From Novosphingobium sp. PP1Y (GTDB lineage: Bacteria; Pseudomonadota; Alphaproteobacteria; Sphingomonadales; Sphingomonadaceae): a stretch of DNA of 64,000 bases. The DNA is taken from contig NC_015580.1 of assembly GCF_000253255.1 (NCBI RefSeq), forward strand, positions 1,935,001 to 1,999,000, given 5' to 3'. The first letter of the stretch is position 1, and each line of letters begins with the position of its first letter. The notes under the pieces are model-generated. The model was not told where the DNA came from. It was given only the letters and a program-made list of their open reading frames with translations, and ran no database searches. The position numbers and the translations under genes were made by a program. Below, in pieces: positions 50,060 to 57,988 of this stretch.

Positions 50060-50818
50060 ATGCTTACGTCCGTCCGTGGTCTTTTTGCTGCAACACTTTT
50101 CGCGGGTGCTGCACTCGCAGCAACTCCTGCATTTGCCGATGACGCCGGTGTCCCTTCGGACATCACCATCTCGGGCAATGCATCGCTGGTTACCGAATAC
50201 CGCTTCCGCGGCGTTGACCTCTCCGGCGGCGATATTGCCGTTCAGGGCGGTGTCGACATCAGCCACTCGAGCGGCTTCTACGTCGGCACCTGGGGGTCTT
50301 CGCTGGACGAGGACACCGTCGGTTACGGTCACACCGAGCTCGACCTTTACGGCGGTTGGTCGGGTGAGATCGCAAGCGGCGTTTCGGGCGACGTCGGCGT
50401 GCTTTATTACGCTTACCCGAACGCTCCTGCCGGTGACTACGACTACGTCGAATTCTACGGCTCGCTCAGCAAGACTCTCGGCCCCGTGGATGCGACCGTT
50501 GGCGTTGCCTACGCTCCGAAGCAGGACTCGCTCGGCGGCACCGACAACTTCTACGTCTACAGCGATCTCGGCGTTGCCGTGCCCAACACGCCGGTCAGCC
50601 TCAAGGGACACATTGGCTACACCGACGGTTTCCTGACCTACACCAATGACGGCACCGCCTTCGACTGGTCGATCGGCGCCGAATTCGCGGTCAACAGCAA
50701 CCTGTCGGTCGGCGTTTCGTACGTCGATGCACAGGGCAACCGCACGACCTTCGGTGACGGTTCCACGTACAATTTCGTCGACGGTGCCGTTGTCGGCTCG
50801 CTCTCGGTCTCGTTCTGA
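50060..50818 (+). CDS. TorF-family putative porin (TIGR02001)
   Basis: 252-residue outer-membrane beta-barrel. Signal peptide MLTSVRGLFAATLFAGAALA with cleavage after AFA. The mature start is SGNASLVTEYRFRGVDLSGGDIAVQGGVD, the TIGR02001 hallmark (YRFRG and AVQGG). GFYVGTWGSSLDED follows and the C-terminal strand ends VSF with terminal Phe. The substrate is unknown. The second ATG (50060) has GAGG 8 nt upstream; the first at 50054 does not. A perfect terminator follows. Confidence 0.88.
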   Translation: MLTSVRGLFAATLFAGAALAATPAFADDAGVPSDITISGNASLVTEYRFRGVDLSGGDIAVQGGVDISHSSGFYVGTWGSSLDEDTVGYGHTELDLYGGWSGEIASGVSGDVGVLYYAYPNAPAGDYDYVEFYGSLSKTLGPVDATVGVAYAPKQDSLGGTDNFYVYSDLGVAVPNTPVSLKGHIGYTDGFLTYTNDGTAFDWSIGAEFAVNSNLSVGVSYVDAQGNRTTFGDGSTYNFVDGAVVGSLSVSF

Positions 50819-50852
50819 TCGATAGCTGAACGCGATTGAATTCGCAGGAGGG

Positions 50853-50880
50853 CCCGCCCGGAGTTTCCGGGCGGGTTTTT
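50853..50880 (+). terminator. Intrinsic terminator after porin gene
   Basis: CCCGCCCGG (50853-50861), loop AGTTT, CCGGGCGGG (50867-50875), TTTTT. Confidence 0.92.
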
Positions 50881-50896
50881 CTCCGCCTGCTTCAGG

Positions 50897-51649
50897 TCAC
50901 TTCAGATAGAAGTTGACGGTCGTGACGACGCGAACCTTCTTGTAAGGTGTGTCAGAGACGCCATAGCCGCCGGTCTCGCCGTCGCGGGCATCGATCGAGA
51001 AGTAACCCTGGGTGGCGTTCTTGATGGAGCCGACCTGCGATCCGCTGTCTTTCGCGAACTGCTCGGCTGCAGCGCGCGCGTCCCTGGTCGCTTCTGCCAC
51101 CATTTCAGGTTTGATGTCGTTAAGCCTGGTGAAGGCATAGGACATGCCTGAACCTTCCTCGAGCACCACGCCGCGGCGAACCAGCTCGAATTGCTTCCTT
51201 ACCGCATCCTGCGCACGCTTGATGTCCGTGCTGCGCAAGGTCATGCGCTGGCGCACCGTGAAAGTCGGTACGCCATTATCCTTGTACTGCGATACGTTGA
51301 CGCCAGTCGGCTGCAGGGCGTCTGCCGGGAAGCCGAGTTCGCGAAAGAAGCTGCGGATCTGCGCTGTATCGCGATCAACGCTGCCCTGCGCCTCCGACAG
51401 GTTCCCGGCGCTGGCCGAATAGGCGATCGTCCACGTTGCGAGGTCTGCAGTCACGTCCCGTTCTGCCAGGCCGCGCACCGTAACCGACCTGTCTGCATGC
51501 TGGGCGCGTTTGAGGCCGTCGCCCAGACCGAAGCCGCCGACGATCATGCCGATCGCCAGAACGGTGGAACTGGCCAGCCATCGTTTCGTTGTGTCCTGGG
51601 CGAAGAACCCGGTGGAGCGTTCGGCATTTTCTGGGCTAAGATCAGGCAT
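50897..51649 (-). CDS. SIMPL-domain (DUF541) protein
   Basis: 250-residue membrane-anchored periplasmic protein. TM helix at about residues 23-43 (WLASSTVLAIGMIVGGFGLG), then a SIMPL/DUF541 domain starting RSVTVRGLAERDVTADLATWTI. Typical features are the SYAFTRLNDIKPEMVAEATRDARAAAEQFA helix and a C-terminal VRVVTTVNFYL strand. The family is linked to oxidative-stress or interleukin-receptor-associated-kinase-like (mouse SIMPL) proteins only by similarity; its bacterial role is unclear. GGAGA SD 8 nt before the ATG. Confidence 0.82.
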   Translation of the reverse strand: MPDLSPENAERSTGFFAQDTTKRWLASSTVLAIGMIVGGFGLGDGLKRAQHADRSVTVRGLAERDVTADLATWTIAYSASAGNLSEAQGSVDRDTAQIRSFFRELGFPADALQPTGVNVSQYKDNGVPTFTVRQRMTLRSTDIKRAQDAVRKQFELVRRGVVLEEGSGMSYAFTRLNDIKPEMVAEATRDARAAAEQFAKDSGSQVGSIKNATQGYFSIDARDGETGGYGVSDTPYKKVRVVTTVNFYLK

Positions 51650-51742
51650 CGCAGGTCTCCCTCTTGGGCCTGCATTCATGCCGACGAACGGCTTTATCTG
51701 CGATGAACCGTTCTGTTCTATCGACGAAATGAAGGATTTTTC

Positions 51743-52177
51743 GTGCTCAGATATCTCCACACAATGGTCCGTGTCAGCGATCCCGACGCGACTCTGCGCT
51801 TTTTCGAGCTGATCGGATTGAAGGAGACCCGCCGCTTCTCCAGCGATCAGGGGCGCTTCACGCTGATCTACCTAGCTGCACCGGGTCAGGAGGAAGCTGA
51901 GGTTGAATTGACATACAATTGGCCAGCGGAAGACGGATCCCGGGAAGAATACACCGGAGGACGAAATTTCGGCCATCTCGCCTTTGCAGTCGATGATATC
52001 TACGAAACCTGCCAGCGGCTCATGGATGCCGGCGTTACGATCAACCGTCCGCCGCGCGACGGACACATGGCATTTGTGCGCACGCCGGACGGGATCTCGA
52101 TAGAACTCCTGCAAGGCGATGGGCGCCTCGAGCCCACCGAGCCTTGGGTGAGCATGCCGAACGTCGGTAGTTGGTAG
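51743..52177 (+). CDS. gloA: Lactoylglutathione lyase (glyoxalase I)
   Basis: 144-residue VOC metalloenzyme that detoxifies methylglyoxal with glutathione. Two betaalphabetabetabeta modules carry metal ligands His6 (RYLHTMVRV), a Glu in EVELTYNW, His in GHLAFAVDDI and Glu in ISIELLQ. The start is GTG with a GAAGGA SD. It is divergent from the SIMPL gene. Confidence 0.92.
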   Translation: MLRYLHTMVRVSDPDATLRFFELIGLKETRRFSSDQGRFTLIYLAAPGQEEAEVELTYNWPAEDGSREEYTGGRNFGHLAFAVDDIYETCQRLMDAGVTINRPPRDGHMAFVRTPDGISIELLQGDGRLEPTEPWVSMPNVGSW

Positions 52178-52190
52178 GATTCCGGAATGC

Positions 52191-52217
52191 GGTGCCGGCC
52201 GCCTTCGGGCCGGCACC
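52191..52217. terminator. Hairpin between convergent gloA and nhaA
   Basis: GGTGCCGGCC (52191-52200) pairs perfectly with GGCCGGCACC (52208-52217). A weak T-rich stretch follows on the plus side. It probably terminates gloA. Confidence 0.55.
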
Positions 52218-52223
52218 GGAATT

Positions 52224-53423
52224 TCAGGATGCGCTCGGCGTCGGCGATTTGGCGAAGCGCAGGATCGCATACCCCAGCAGAGAGGAGAAGAGCGAACCGA
52301 CAAGAACACCCAGTTTCGCTTCTTCGATGAGGAGCGGGTATCTTGGAAAGGCGAGTGCGCCGATAAACAGGCTCATTGTAAAGCCGATCCCGCACAGCAC
52401 CGCCATGCCCCAGAGTTGGACCCATGAGGCGCCGGCCGGTCTCGGGGCAAAGCCGACCTTGTCCGAGACGACGATCGCCGAGAAGATGCCGATCTGCTTG
52501 CCCAGAAACAGACCGAGGGCAACGCCCAGCGGAACGGGGTCAAGCAGCCCGTCGAAGCCGATTCCGCTCAAGGCCACACCGGCATTGGCGAATCCGAACA
52601 GCGGCACGATCACGTAACTGTTCCATGGAACGAGCGCGTGCTCGAGCCGCAGCAACATGCTGTCGCCTCGGTGCAGCGGTTTAAGCGGGATGGTGAAGGC
52701 CATGACGACGCCGGCGATCGTGGCGTGAATGCCCGTGTTCAGGACGCAGTACCACAGCCCGAGTCCCAGTATCAGATAGACCCACAAGTGGTGGACACCG
52801 CGCCGGTTGGCGAGGATCAGGCCGGCTAGCATGAGCAGCGCGCCCACGCCCCAGATCATCTTGATCTCGGCGGTATAGAACAACGCAATGATGACGACAG
52901 CGCCAAGGTCGTCGACGATGGCGACAGTCAGCAGGAACAGGCGAAGCGAGGGCGGGATGCGGTTGCCGAGCAAACCGAGCACGCCTACGGCGAAGGCGAT
53001 GTCGGTAGCGGCCGGGATGGCCCAGCCACGCTGCATTGGCTGCCCGCTGCCGGCCGTGGCGATATATATGAGGGCAGGGACGAGCATGCCGGCGGCGGCG
53101 GCGAGGACCGGAAGCCGTCGCTTGGATGCGCTCGACAGTTCGCCGTCAAGGATCTCGCGCTTGATCTCGAGTCCGACGACGAAGAAGAAAATCGCCATCA
53201 GTGCGTCGTTGATCCACAGGTGCAGACTGTCGAGCTTGGCGACCGGCGTCCAGGACAGTTCATGATGGAACAGGTAATGGTAATCATGCGCCAGCGGCGA
53301 GTTCGCTGCGACCAGTGCAAGCCCTGCGACGATGATCAGCAGGACGCCTGCAGAGGCTTCACCGCCCATTAACTTTGTGAAAGCGCGCGCCAAATTGTTG
53401 GCGAAGTGTCGTTTCAGGCTCAT
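52224..53423 (-). CDS. nhaA: Na+/H+ antiporter NhaA
   Basis: 399-residue inner-membrane antiporter that exports Na+ in exchange for protons at alkaline pH. About twelve TM helices. The catalytic double Asp is in VAIVDDLGAVVII, and PAATDIAFAVGVL and the FFFVVGLEIKREI pH-sensing region are present. GIGFTMSLFIGALAF is near the end. The start is MSLKRHFANN. Confidence 0.95.
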   Translation of the reverse strand: MSLKRHFANNLARAFTKLMGGEASAGVLLIIVAGLALVAANSPLAHDYHYLFHHELSWTPVAKLDSLHLWINDALMAIFFFVVGLEIKREILDGELSSASKRRLPVLAAAAGMLVPALIYIATAGSGQPMQRGWAIPAATDIAFAVGVLGLLGNRIPPSLRLFLLTVAIVDDLGAVVIIALFYTAEIKMIWGVGALLMLAGLILANRRGVHHLWVYLILGLGLWYCVLNTGIHATIAGVVMAFTIPLKPLHRGDSMLLRLEHALVPWNSYVIVPLFGFANAGVALSGIGFDGLLDPVPLGVALGLFLGKQIGIFSAIVVSDKVGFAPRPAGASWVQLWGMAVLCGIGFTMSLFIGALAFPRYPLLIEEAKLGVLVGSLFSSLLGYAILRFAKSPTPSAS

Positions 53424-53498
53424 AATTCTGTTTCAGTCAGACTTTCTGGTGAACGGTGCGTTCGAATACTTGCGTGATGCTCGCGTGAGAGAACTGGC

Positions 53499-54941
53499 AT
53501 GTATTGGACGGATGGGGGTGGTTTGAACTCGATTGAAGTCATACGGTCTGCGATGGCAGTCCTGCAACTTGTGGAACAGGAACTTCTTCTGTTCGCGGCC
53601 TTCTGGTTTCTTCTGGGGGCGATCGATGAGGTCGCCGTCGACTTGTGCTGGATCTGGCTGCGATTGACCGGCCGTGCATGCGCGGGATACGTCAGCCGCG
53701 AAGCGGCCGAGGCGCCGCTCGCCGGGAGGGCAGCCGTCTTCATTGCCGCCTGGCAGGAAGAGCAGGTTATCGGCCATACAATCCACCATGCACTCTCGGT
53801 CTGGAAGCAAGCTGAATTCATCCTTTATGTCGGCTGTTACAGCAACGATCCAGCCACGGTTTCGGCGGCCATGGCAGGTGCCGGAAATGATCCACGTGTG
53901 AGGGTCGTCATCCACCACAATGCCGGGCCAACGACCAAAGCAGATTGTCTGAACCGCCTTTACACCGCCGTATGTGACGATGAGAGGCGGTACGGATACC
54001 GCTTCAAGAGCATAGTCTTGCACGATTCCGAGGACATGGTCCACCCGGCCGAGCTTGCCGTCATCGATGGTGCGCTCACCGAGGCAGACTTCGTGCAACT
54101 GCCGGTCTGGCCAGAGCCTCAGCCAAATTCCCCCTGGGTTGGCGGGCACTACTCGGATGAGTTCACCGAGTCCCATGCAAAGTCGCTGGTCGTACGCAAT
54201 GCGCTTGGCGCGGCCATCCCGGCGGCAGGTGTTGCCTGCGGCTTCTCAAGAGAGATCATGGCCCGCATTGCCGGGCTTCGCCATGCGGAGGGTGGCCCGG
54301 GTCCTTTTGCGTCGGAGTGCCTGACCGAGGATTATGAACTGGGCGTGCTGGTCAGGCGGGAAGGGGGGCGTTCGGTTTTCCTGCGGGCACGCGATGCCGA
54401 CGGCAAGCTCGTTGCCACCCGCGCTTATTTCCCGTCCCGCCTTGAAGACGCAGTTCGCCAGAAGACGCGTTGGATCCACGGGATCGCCTTTCAGGGCTGG
54501 GACCGGCTTGGCTGGGATCAGGGTTTCGCCGATTTCTGGATGGCGCTGCGCGACAGGCGGGGCCCGCTCACAGCCCTCGTTCTGGGCATGGGTTACATTC
54601 TGCTCTTGGTGGAAGGTGTGCTTGGCGTGTTCCGGCTTGCCGGATGGCACTCGCAGGTGGTCATATCGTCATCGCTGAGAACCATGCTTCTGTTGTGCTT
54701 CGCCAGCTTCCTATGGCGTGCGCTTGTCCGCTTCGTGTTTACCGCGCGCGAATATGGCCTGGCCGAAGGCTTGCGCGCCGTGCTGCGGATACCGGTTGCC
54801 AACATCATCACGATCATGGCGGGGCGCCGTGCGCTGGCGCGCTACATCCAGACCTTGCGCGGGGAGGCGATAACCTGGGACAAGACCCGGCACGATGTCC
54901 ATCCGGCCCACGTCTCGTCCCGGACTGGAGGCGTCCGATGA
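53499..54941 (+). CDS. NfrB-like family 2 glycosyltransferase (inner membrane)
   Basis: 480-residue membrane glycosyltransferase resembling NfrB, the synthase of the E. coli N4 glycan receptor polysaccharide. N-terminal TM region at about 18-55. The GT2 core has AVFIAAWQEEQVIG, the acidic HDSEDMVHP, then TEDYELG, and QKTRW as the QxxRW processivity motif. Two or three C-terminal TM helices follow. It lacks the C-terminal extension (MshEN, c-di-GMP binding) that lengthens E. coli NfrB to about 745 residues. It overlaps the next gene by ATGA. Confidence 0.82.
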   Translation: MYWTDGGGLNSIEVIRSAMAVLQLVEQELLLFAAFWFLLGAIDEVAVDLCWIWLRLTGRACAGYVSREAAEAPLAGRAAVFIAAWQEEQVIGHTIHHALSVWKQAEFILYVGCYSNDPATVSAAMAGAGNDPRVRVVIHHNAGPTTKADCLNRLYTAVCDDERRYGYRFKSIVLHDSEDMVHPAELAVIDGALTEADFVQLPVWPEPQPNSPWVGGHYSDEFTESHAKSLVVRNALGAAIPAAGVACGFSREIMARIAGLRHAEGGPGPFASECLTEDYELGVLVRREGGRSVFLRARDADGKLVATRAYFPSRLEDAVRQKTRWIHGIAFQGWDRLGWDQGFADFWMALRDRRGPLTALVLGMGYILLLVEGVLGVFRLAGWHSQVVISSSLRTMLLLCFASFLWRALVRFVFTAREYGLAEGLRAVLRIPVANIITIMAGRRALARYIQTLRGEAITWDKTRHDVHPAHVSSRTGGVR

Positions 54942-56140
54942 CCGCAGGAACCCAGGTTCGCGGTCAACCGCTGGTTGCGCTGCTCGCAGTAGCCGGCGGC
55001 TGGATCGGCGGTCGCGCCATCACATGGGAACCGCCGACCCTGATCCAGGAAGCCGTGGCCAGTGAAGGTGCGCGTGGGCCGGCTGGCGTGAGGCAATTTG
55101 GACCGCTCCGTTTCGACGCTACCGCAGGGCCCCAGTCCGCGCCACAAGCCAGCCTTTCCACGGTTCGCGACGGGCGCGAACAGAGCCCGCAATCGGATTC
55201 GCGCTTCCTCGGGAACGGGGCGGGGCTGGAGGAGCGGAGCTACAATGCGCCGGGTCGAACGGCGCCCGCATGGCTTCCTGTAATCTGGGACCTTGCGGAT
55301 TTGACAAATGGCCCGGCTGCGGCCGGGTTCGGTCTCGATCGGCTGCCGCGCGTTGGGATCTACGATTTGCCGGGCGTTCAACTTGCGGCTCAGCCTGCGC
55401 CTCCATCCGTCGTCGGGTCGGGCGCGAACGCGGCCAGGATACCGGCGGGGCCGGATCGAGAGGCAGGCGCTGCGGTTAAGCCCAAGCGCTGGTCCGGCGA
55501 TGCCTGGGCCCTGATACGCGGAAGCGGAAATGTGGCGCTCGTCAAGGGAGCTTTGCCGGCGACTTACGGGGCAAGCCAGTCGGGCGCGGTGCTGCGATAT
55601 CGTATTGCCCCGCGCAGCGCTTATCGACCGACGGCCTATCTTCGCTCGACTTCGACTCTCGGGACGGTGCGGCAGACTTCAGCGGCTCTGGGTATTTCCG
55701 CGCGGCCGGTTCCGGGCCTTCCGATCGTCGGGGCGGTCGAAGGGCGGATGACCGACGATGCCGGAACGCGCAGGTTCCAGCCTGTCGCAATGGCAGTGAC
55801 GGAACTGGCACCCTTTGAACTTGCAATGGGCCTGCGCGGCGAGGCTTACGGACAGGCAGGCTACGTCGGCGGAAAGTTCGCGACGGCTTTCGCCGATGGC
55901 CAGATTCGTGCTGATTGCGACCTGTTTTCTGCAGGACGCTTCCAGGCACGATTGGGTGCCGGCATGTGGGGCGGCGTCCAGGAAGGGGCCGGGCGGCTCG
56001 ATTTCGGACCTTCGGCAACGGTAACGGGGCCGCTGGGAAGGGGAGCCTTCGGGCGCCTTGCATTCGATTGGCGCTTCCGCTTCCTGGGCAATGCAAACCC
56101 CGATTCGGGTCCAGCCGTGACTCTTTCCGCAGGTTTCTGA
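54938..56140 (+). CDS. NfrA C-terminal-domain-like outer-membrane barrel protein
   Basis: 400-residue protein. A hydrophobic leader (LVALLAVAGGWIGGRA) is followed by a low-complexity Gly/Ala/Pro region (about 35-180). The barrel-like C-terminus resembles the NfrA C-terminal domain: GASQSGAVLRYRIAPRSAYRP, then GLRGEAYGQAGYVGGKFATA, then FADGQ and a terminal TLSAGF. The large TPR region of E. coli NfrA is missing. With the coupled NfrB-like synthase it would form a reduced polysaccharide synthesis/export pair. Cleavage of the leader is uncertain. Confidence 0.7.
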   Translation: MTAGTQVRGQPLVALLAVAGGWIGGRAITWEPPTLIQEAVASEGARGPAGVRQFGPLRFDATAGPQSAPQASLSTVRDGREQSPQSDSRFLGNGAGLEERSYNAPGRTAPAWLPVIWDLADLTNGPAAAGFGLDRLPRVGIYDLPGVQLAAQPAPPSVVGSGANAARIPAGPDREAGAAVKPKRWSGDAWALIRGSGNVALVKGALPATYGASQSGAVLRYRIAPRSAYRPTAYLRSTSTLGTVRQTSAALGISARPVPGLPIVGAVEGRMTDDAGTRRFQPVAMAVTELAPFELAMGLRGEAYGQAGYVGGKFATAFADGQIRADCDLFSAGRFQARLGAGMWGGVQEGAGRLDFGPSATVTGPLGRGAFGRLAFDWRFRFLGNANPDSGPAVTLSAGF

Positions 56141-56187
56141 ATCGCTGCTTTTCTCCGCCGCCACGCTGCGGTAGCGAGATAGCAGTA

Positions 56188-57102
56188 ATGGACGTCTATC
56201 TTCCCATCGCCAATCTCTCGGTCAATGGCCTGATCATCGTCGGCCTTGGCGCGATCACCGGCCTCCTTTCGGGGATCTTCGGTGTGGGCGGCGGATTTCT
56301 GACGACGCCGCTGATGATCTTCTACGGCATACCGCCCACGGTCGCCGCGGCATCGGCTGCCAGCCAGGTGACCGGTGCGAGCGTGTCAGGGGTCTTCGCG
56401 CATACCCGCCGGGGCGGGGTGGACTACCAGATGGGCGCAGTCATGGTCGCGGGCGGTATCATCGGGACCGGGATCGGCGCCCTGCTGTTCAACCTGCTTG
56501 CCCAACTCGGTCAGATCGATACCGTCATCAACATTCTCTACGTTGTCCTGCTCGGTTCGATCGGCGGCCTGATGGCGAAGGAGAGCATCCAGTCGATCAG
56601 GGCGGAGCGCAGCGGCGTTCCGATGGCGGCGAAGAAGCGGCGCCACCACCCGATGGTCGCAAGCCTGCCGATGCGCTGGCGCTTCTATCGATCCGGGCTC
56701 TACATTTCGCCGCTTGCGCCGCTCCTGCTTGGCATGGGCACCGGCATCCTGACGATGCTCATGGGAATCGGCGGCGGCTTCATCCTCGTGCCGGCGATGC
56801 TCTACATCCTGGGCATGAGCGCCAATGTCGTGGTCGGTACGTCGCTGTTCCAGATCCTGTTCGTGACGATGGCGACGACGATGATGCACGCCCTCACGAC
56901 CCACGCGATCGACATTGTCCTCGCCTCGCTGCTGTTGTTCGGCTCGGTGACGGGCGCGCAGCTGGGGGCGCAGTTCGCGCAGAAGGCGAGCCCGGTGAAA
57001 CTGCGCCTCGTGCTGGCCATCATCGTCCTCGTGGTTGCGGCGCGCATGGCGCTCGGGCTGGGATACCGGCCTGACGACATCTACACGATGGCGCCGCTGT
57101 GA
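56188..57102 (+). CDS. TSUP (TauE/SafE) family anion exporter
   Basis: 304-residue polytopic protein of the TauE/SafE sulfite/sulfonate exporter family. Two repeats each carry a GxGGGFxxxP motif: GIFGVGGGFLTTPLMIFYGI (about 30-49) and LMGIGGGFILVPAMLYILGM. The cytoplasmic loop between repeats is basic (AAKKRRHH). The substrate is unknown (sulfite, sulfoacetate and similar). Its stop overlaps the next gene by GTGA. Confidence 0.88.
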   Translation: MDVYLPIANLSVNGLIIVGLGAITGLLSGIFGVGGGFLTTPLMIFYGIPPTVAAASAASQVTGASVSGVFAHTRRGGVDYQMGAVMVAGGIIGTGIGALLFNLLAQLGQIDTVINILYVVLLGSIGGLMAKESIQSIRAERSGVPMAAKKRRHHPMVASLPMRWRFYRSGLYISPLAPLLLGMGTGILTMLMGIGGGFILVPAMLYILGMSANVVVGTSLFQILFVTMATTMMHALTTHAIDIVLASLLLFGSVTGAQLGAQFAQKASPVKLRLVLAIIVLVVAARMALGLGYRPDDIYTMAPL

Positions 57103-57863
57103 AGCGCCTGCGGGCGTCGCTGTGCGCGCTGATGGCGCTGTTCCTGCTGTCGGGAGCCCGCGATCCGATCCTCGTGCCCGAAGTCTCGCAGCACGAAGTC
57201 GATCTCCAGCAAGGCTTCACCGGCACCGAACTGCTCCTCTTCGGAGCGATCCTGACGCCGGAAGGCTCCCGCGCGGCGCAGGACTATGACATCGTCGTCG
57301 TTCTCAAGGGGCCGACTCAGTCGATCGTCCTGCGCGAGAAGCAGAAGGTCGCCGGGATCTGGATCAATGCGGCAAGTACCGAATTCCGCTCCGCTCCGTC
57401 CTACTATGCGATCGCCTCGACACGCCCCATCTCCGAAATCGTCGACGACAAGACCGCCGCCATCTACGAACTGGGCCTTCAGTGGCTGCAGCTTTCACCC
57501 ATTGGGGCGATCAATCCGGAAGAGCAGTCGCGGTTTTCGGCAGGGCTTGTGGAACTGAACCAGAAGCACGGCCTCTATCGTGACAGCGAGGGCAGCGTGA
57601 AGGTGAGCGAACAGGTGCTCTATCAGGCGCGCATCGACCTGCCGTCCAGCGTGCCGATCGGTACCTATACCGCTGAAACGTTTGCGATATCGAAGGGTCG
57701 TGTGGTCGCTTCGGCCTCGAGCGAAGTGGAGGTGCGCAAGCTTGGCTTCGAGCGCGCCGTGGCGAATTTCTCGGATAACTACGGCTTCGTCTATGGACTG
57801 CTCGCCGTCTTCGTCTCGGTAGGCATGGGCTGGCTTGCAGGCCGCCTGTTCGCACTGATCTGA
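57099..57863 (+). CDS. TIGR02186 family periplasmic membrane-anchored protein
   Basis: 254-residue protein. Signal peptide with LLSGARDP, then an Ig-like extracytoplasmic region (VPEVSQHEVDLQQGFTGTEL, then LFGAI). A C-terminal TM helix (FVYGLLAVFVSVGMGWLAG, about 231-250) precedes only a few residues. It is translationally coupled to the TSUP gene (GTG overlapping TGA), and this pairing recurs in alphaproteobacteria. The function is not established; a periplasmic accessory to the transporter is likely. Confidence 0.8.
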   Translation: MKRLRASLCALMALFLLSGARDPILVPEVSQHEVDLQQGFTGTELLLFGAILTPEGSRAAQDYDIVVVLKGPTQSIVLREKQKVAGIWINAASTEFRSAPSYYAIASTRPISEIVDDKTAAIYELGLQWLQLSPIGAINPEEQSRFSAGLVELNQKHGLYRDSEGSVKVSEQVLYQARIDLPSSVPIGTYTAETFAISKGRVVASASSEVEVRKLGFERAVANFSDNYGFVYGLLAVFVSVGMGWLAGRLFALI

Positions 57864-57925
57864 TCCCAGGTTGGCTGGCGCCTGCAAGAGGCGCTCCTGT
57901 GCGTCGATGCAATCGTGTGTGCATT

Positions 57926-57941
57926 TTAGCCGGAAATTAAC
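57926..57941. promoter_or_regulatory. CtrA-like site TTAG-N7-TTAAC before herA
   Basis: TTAG (57926-57929), CCGGAAA, TTAAC (57937-57941) matches TTAA-N7-TTAAC at all but one position. It lies 48 bp before the HerA-like ATG. Confidence 0.4.
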
Positions 57942-57988
57942 TCGACAGACCTAGAAACCAAGATCCTTGGCGGCTTTCCAGGTGCTTG

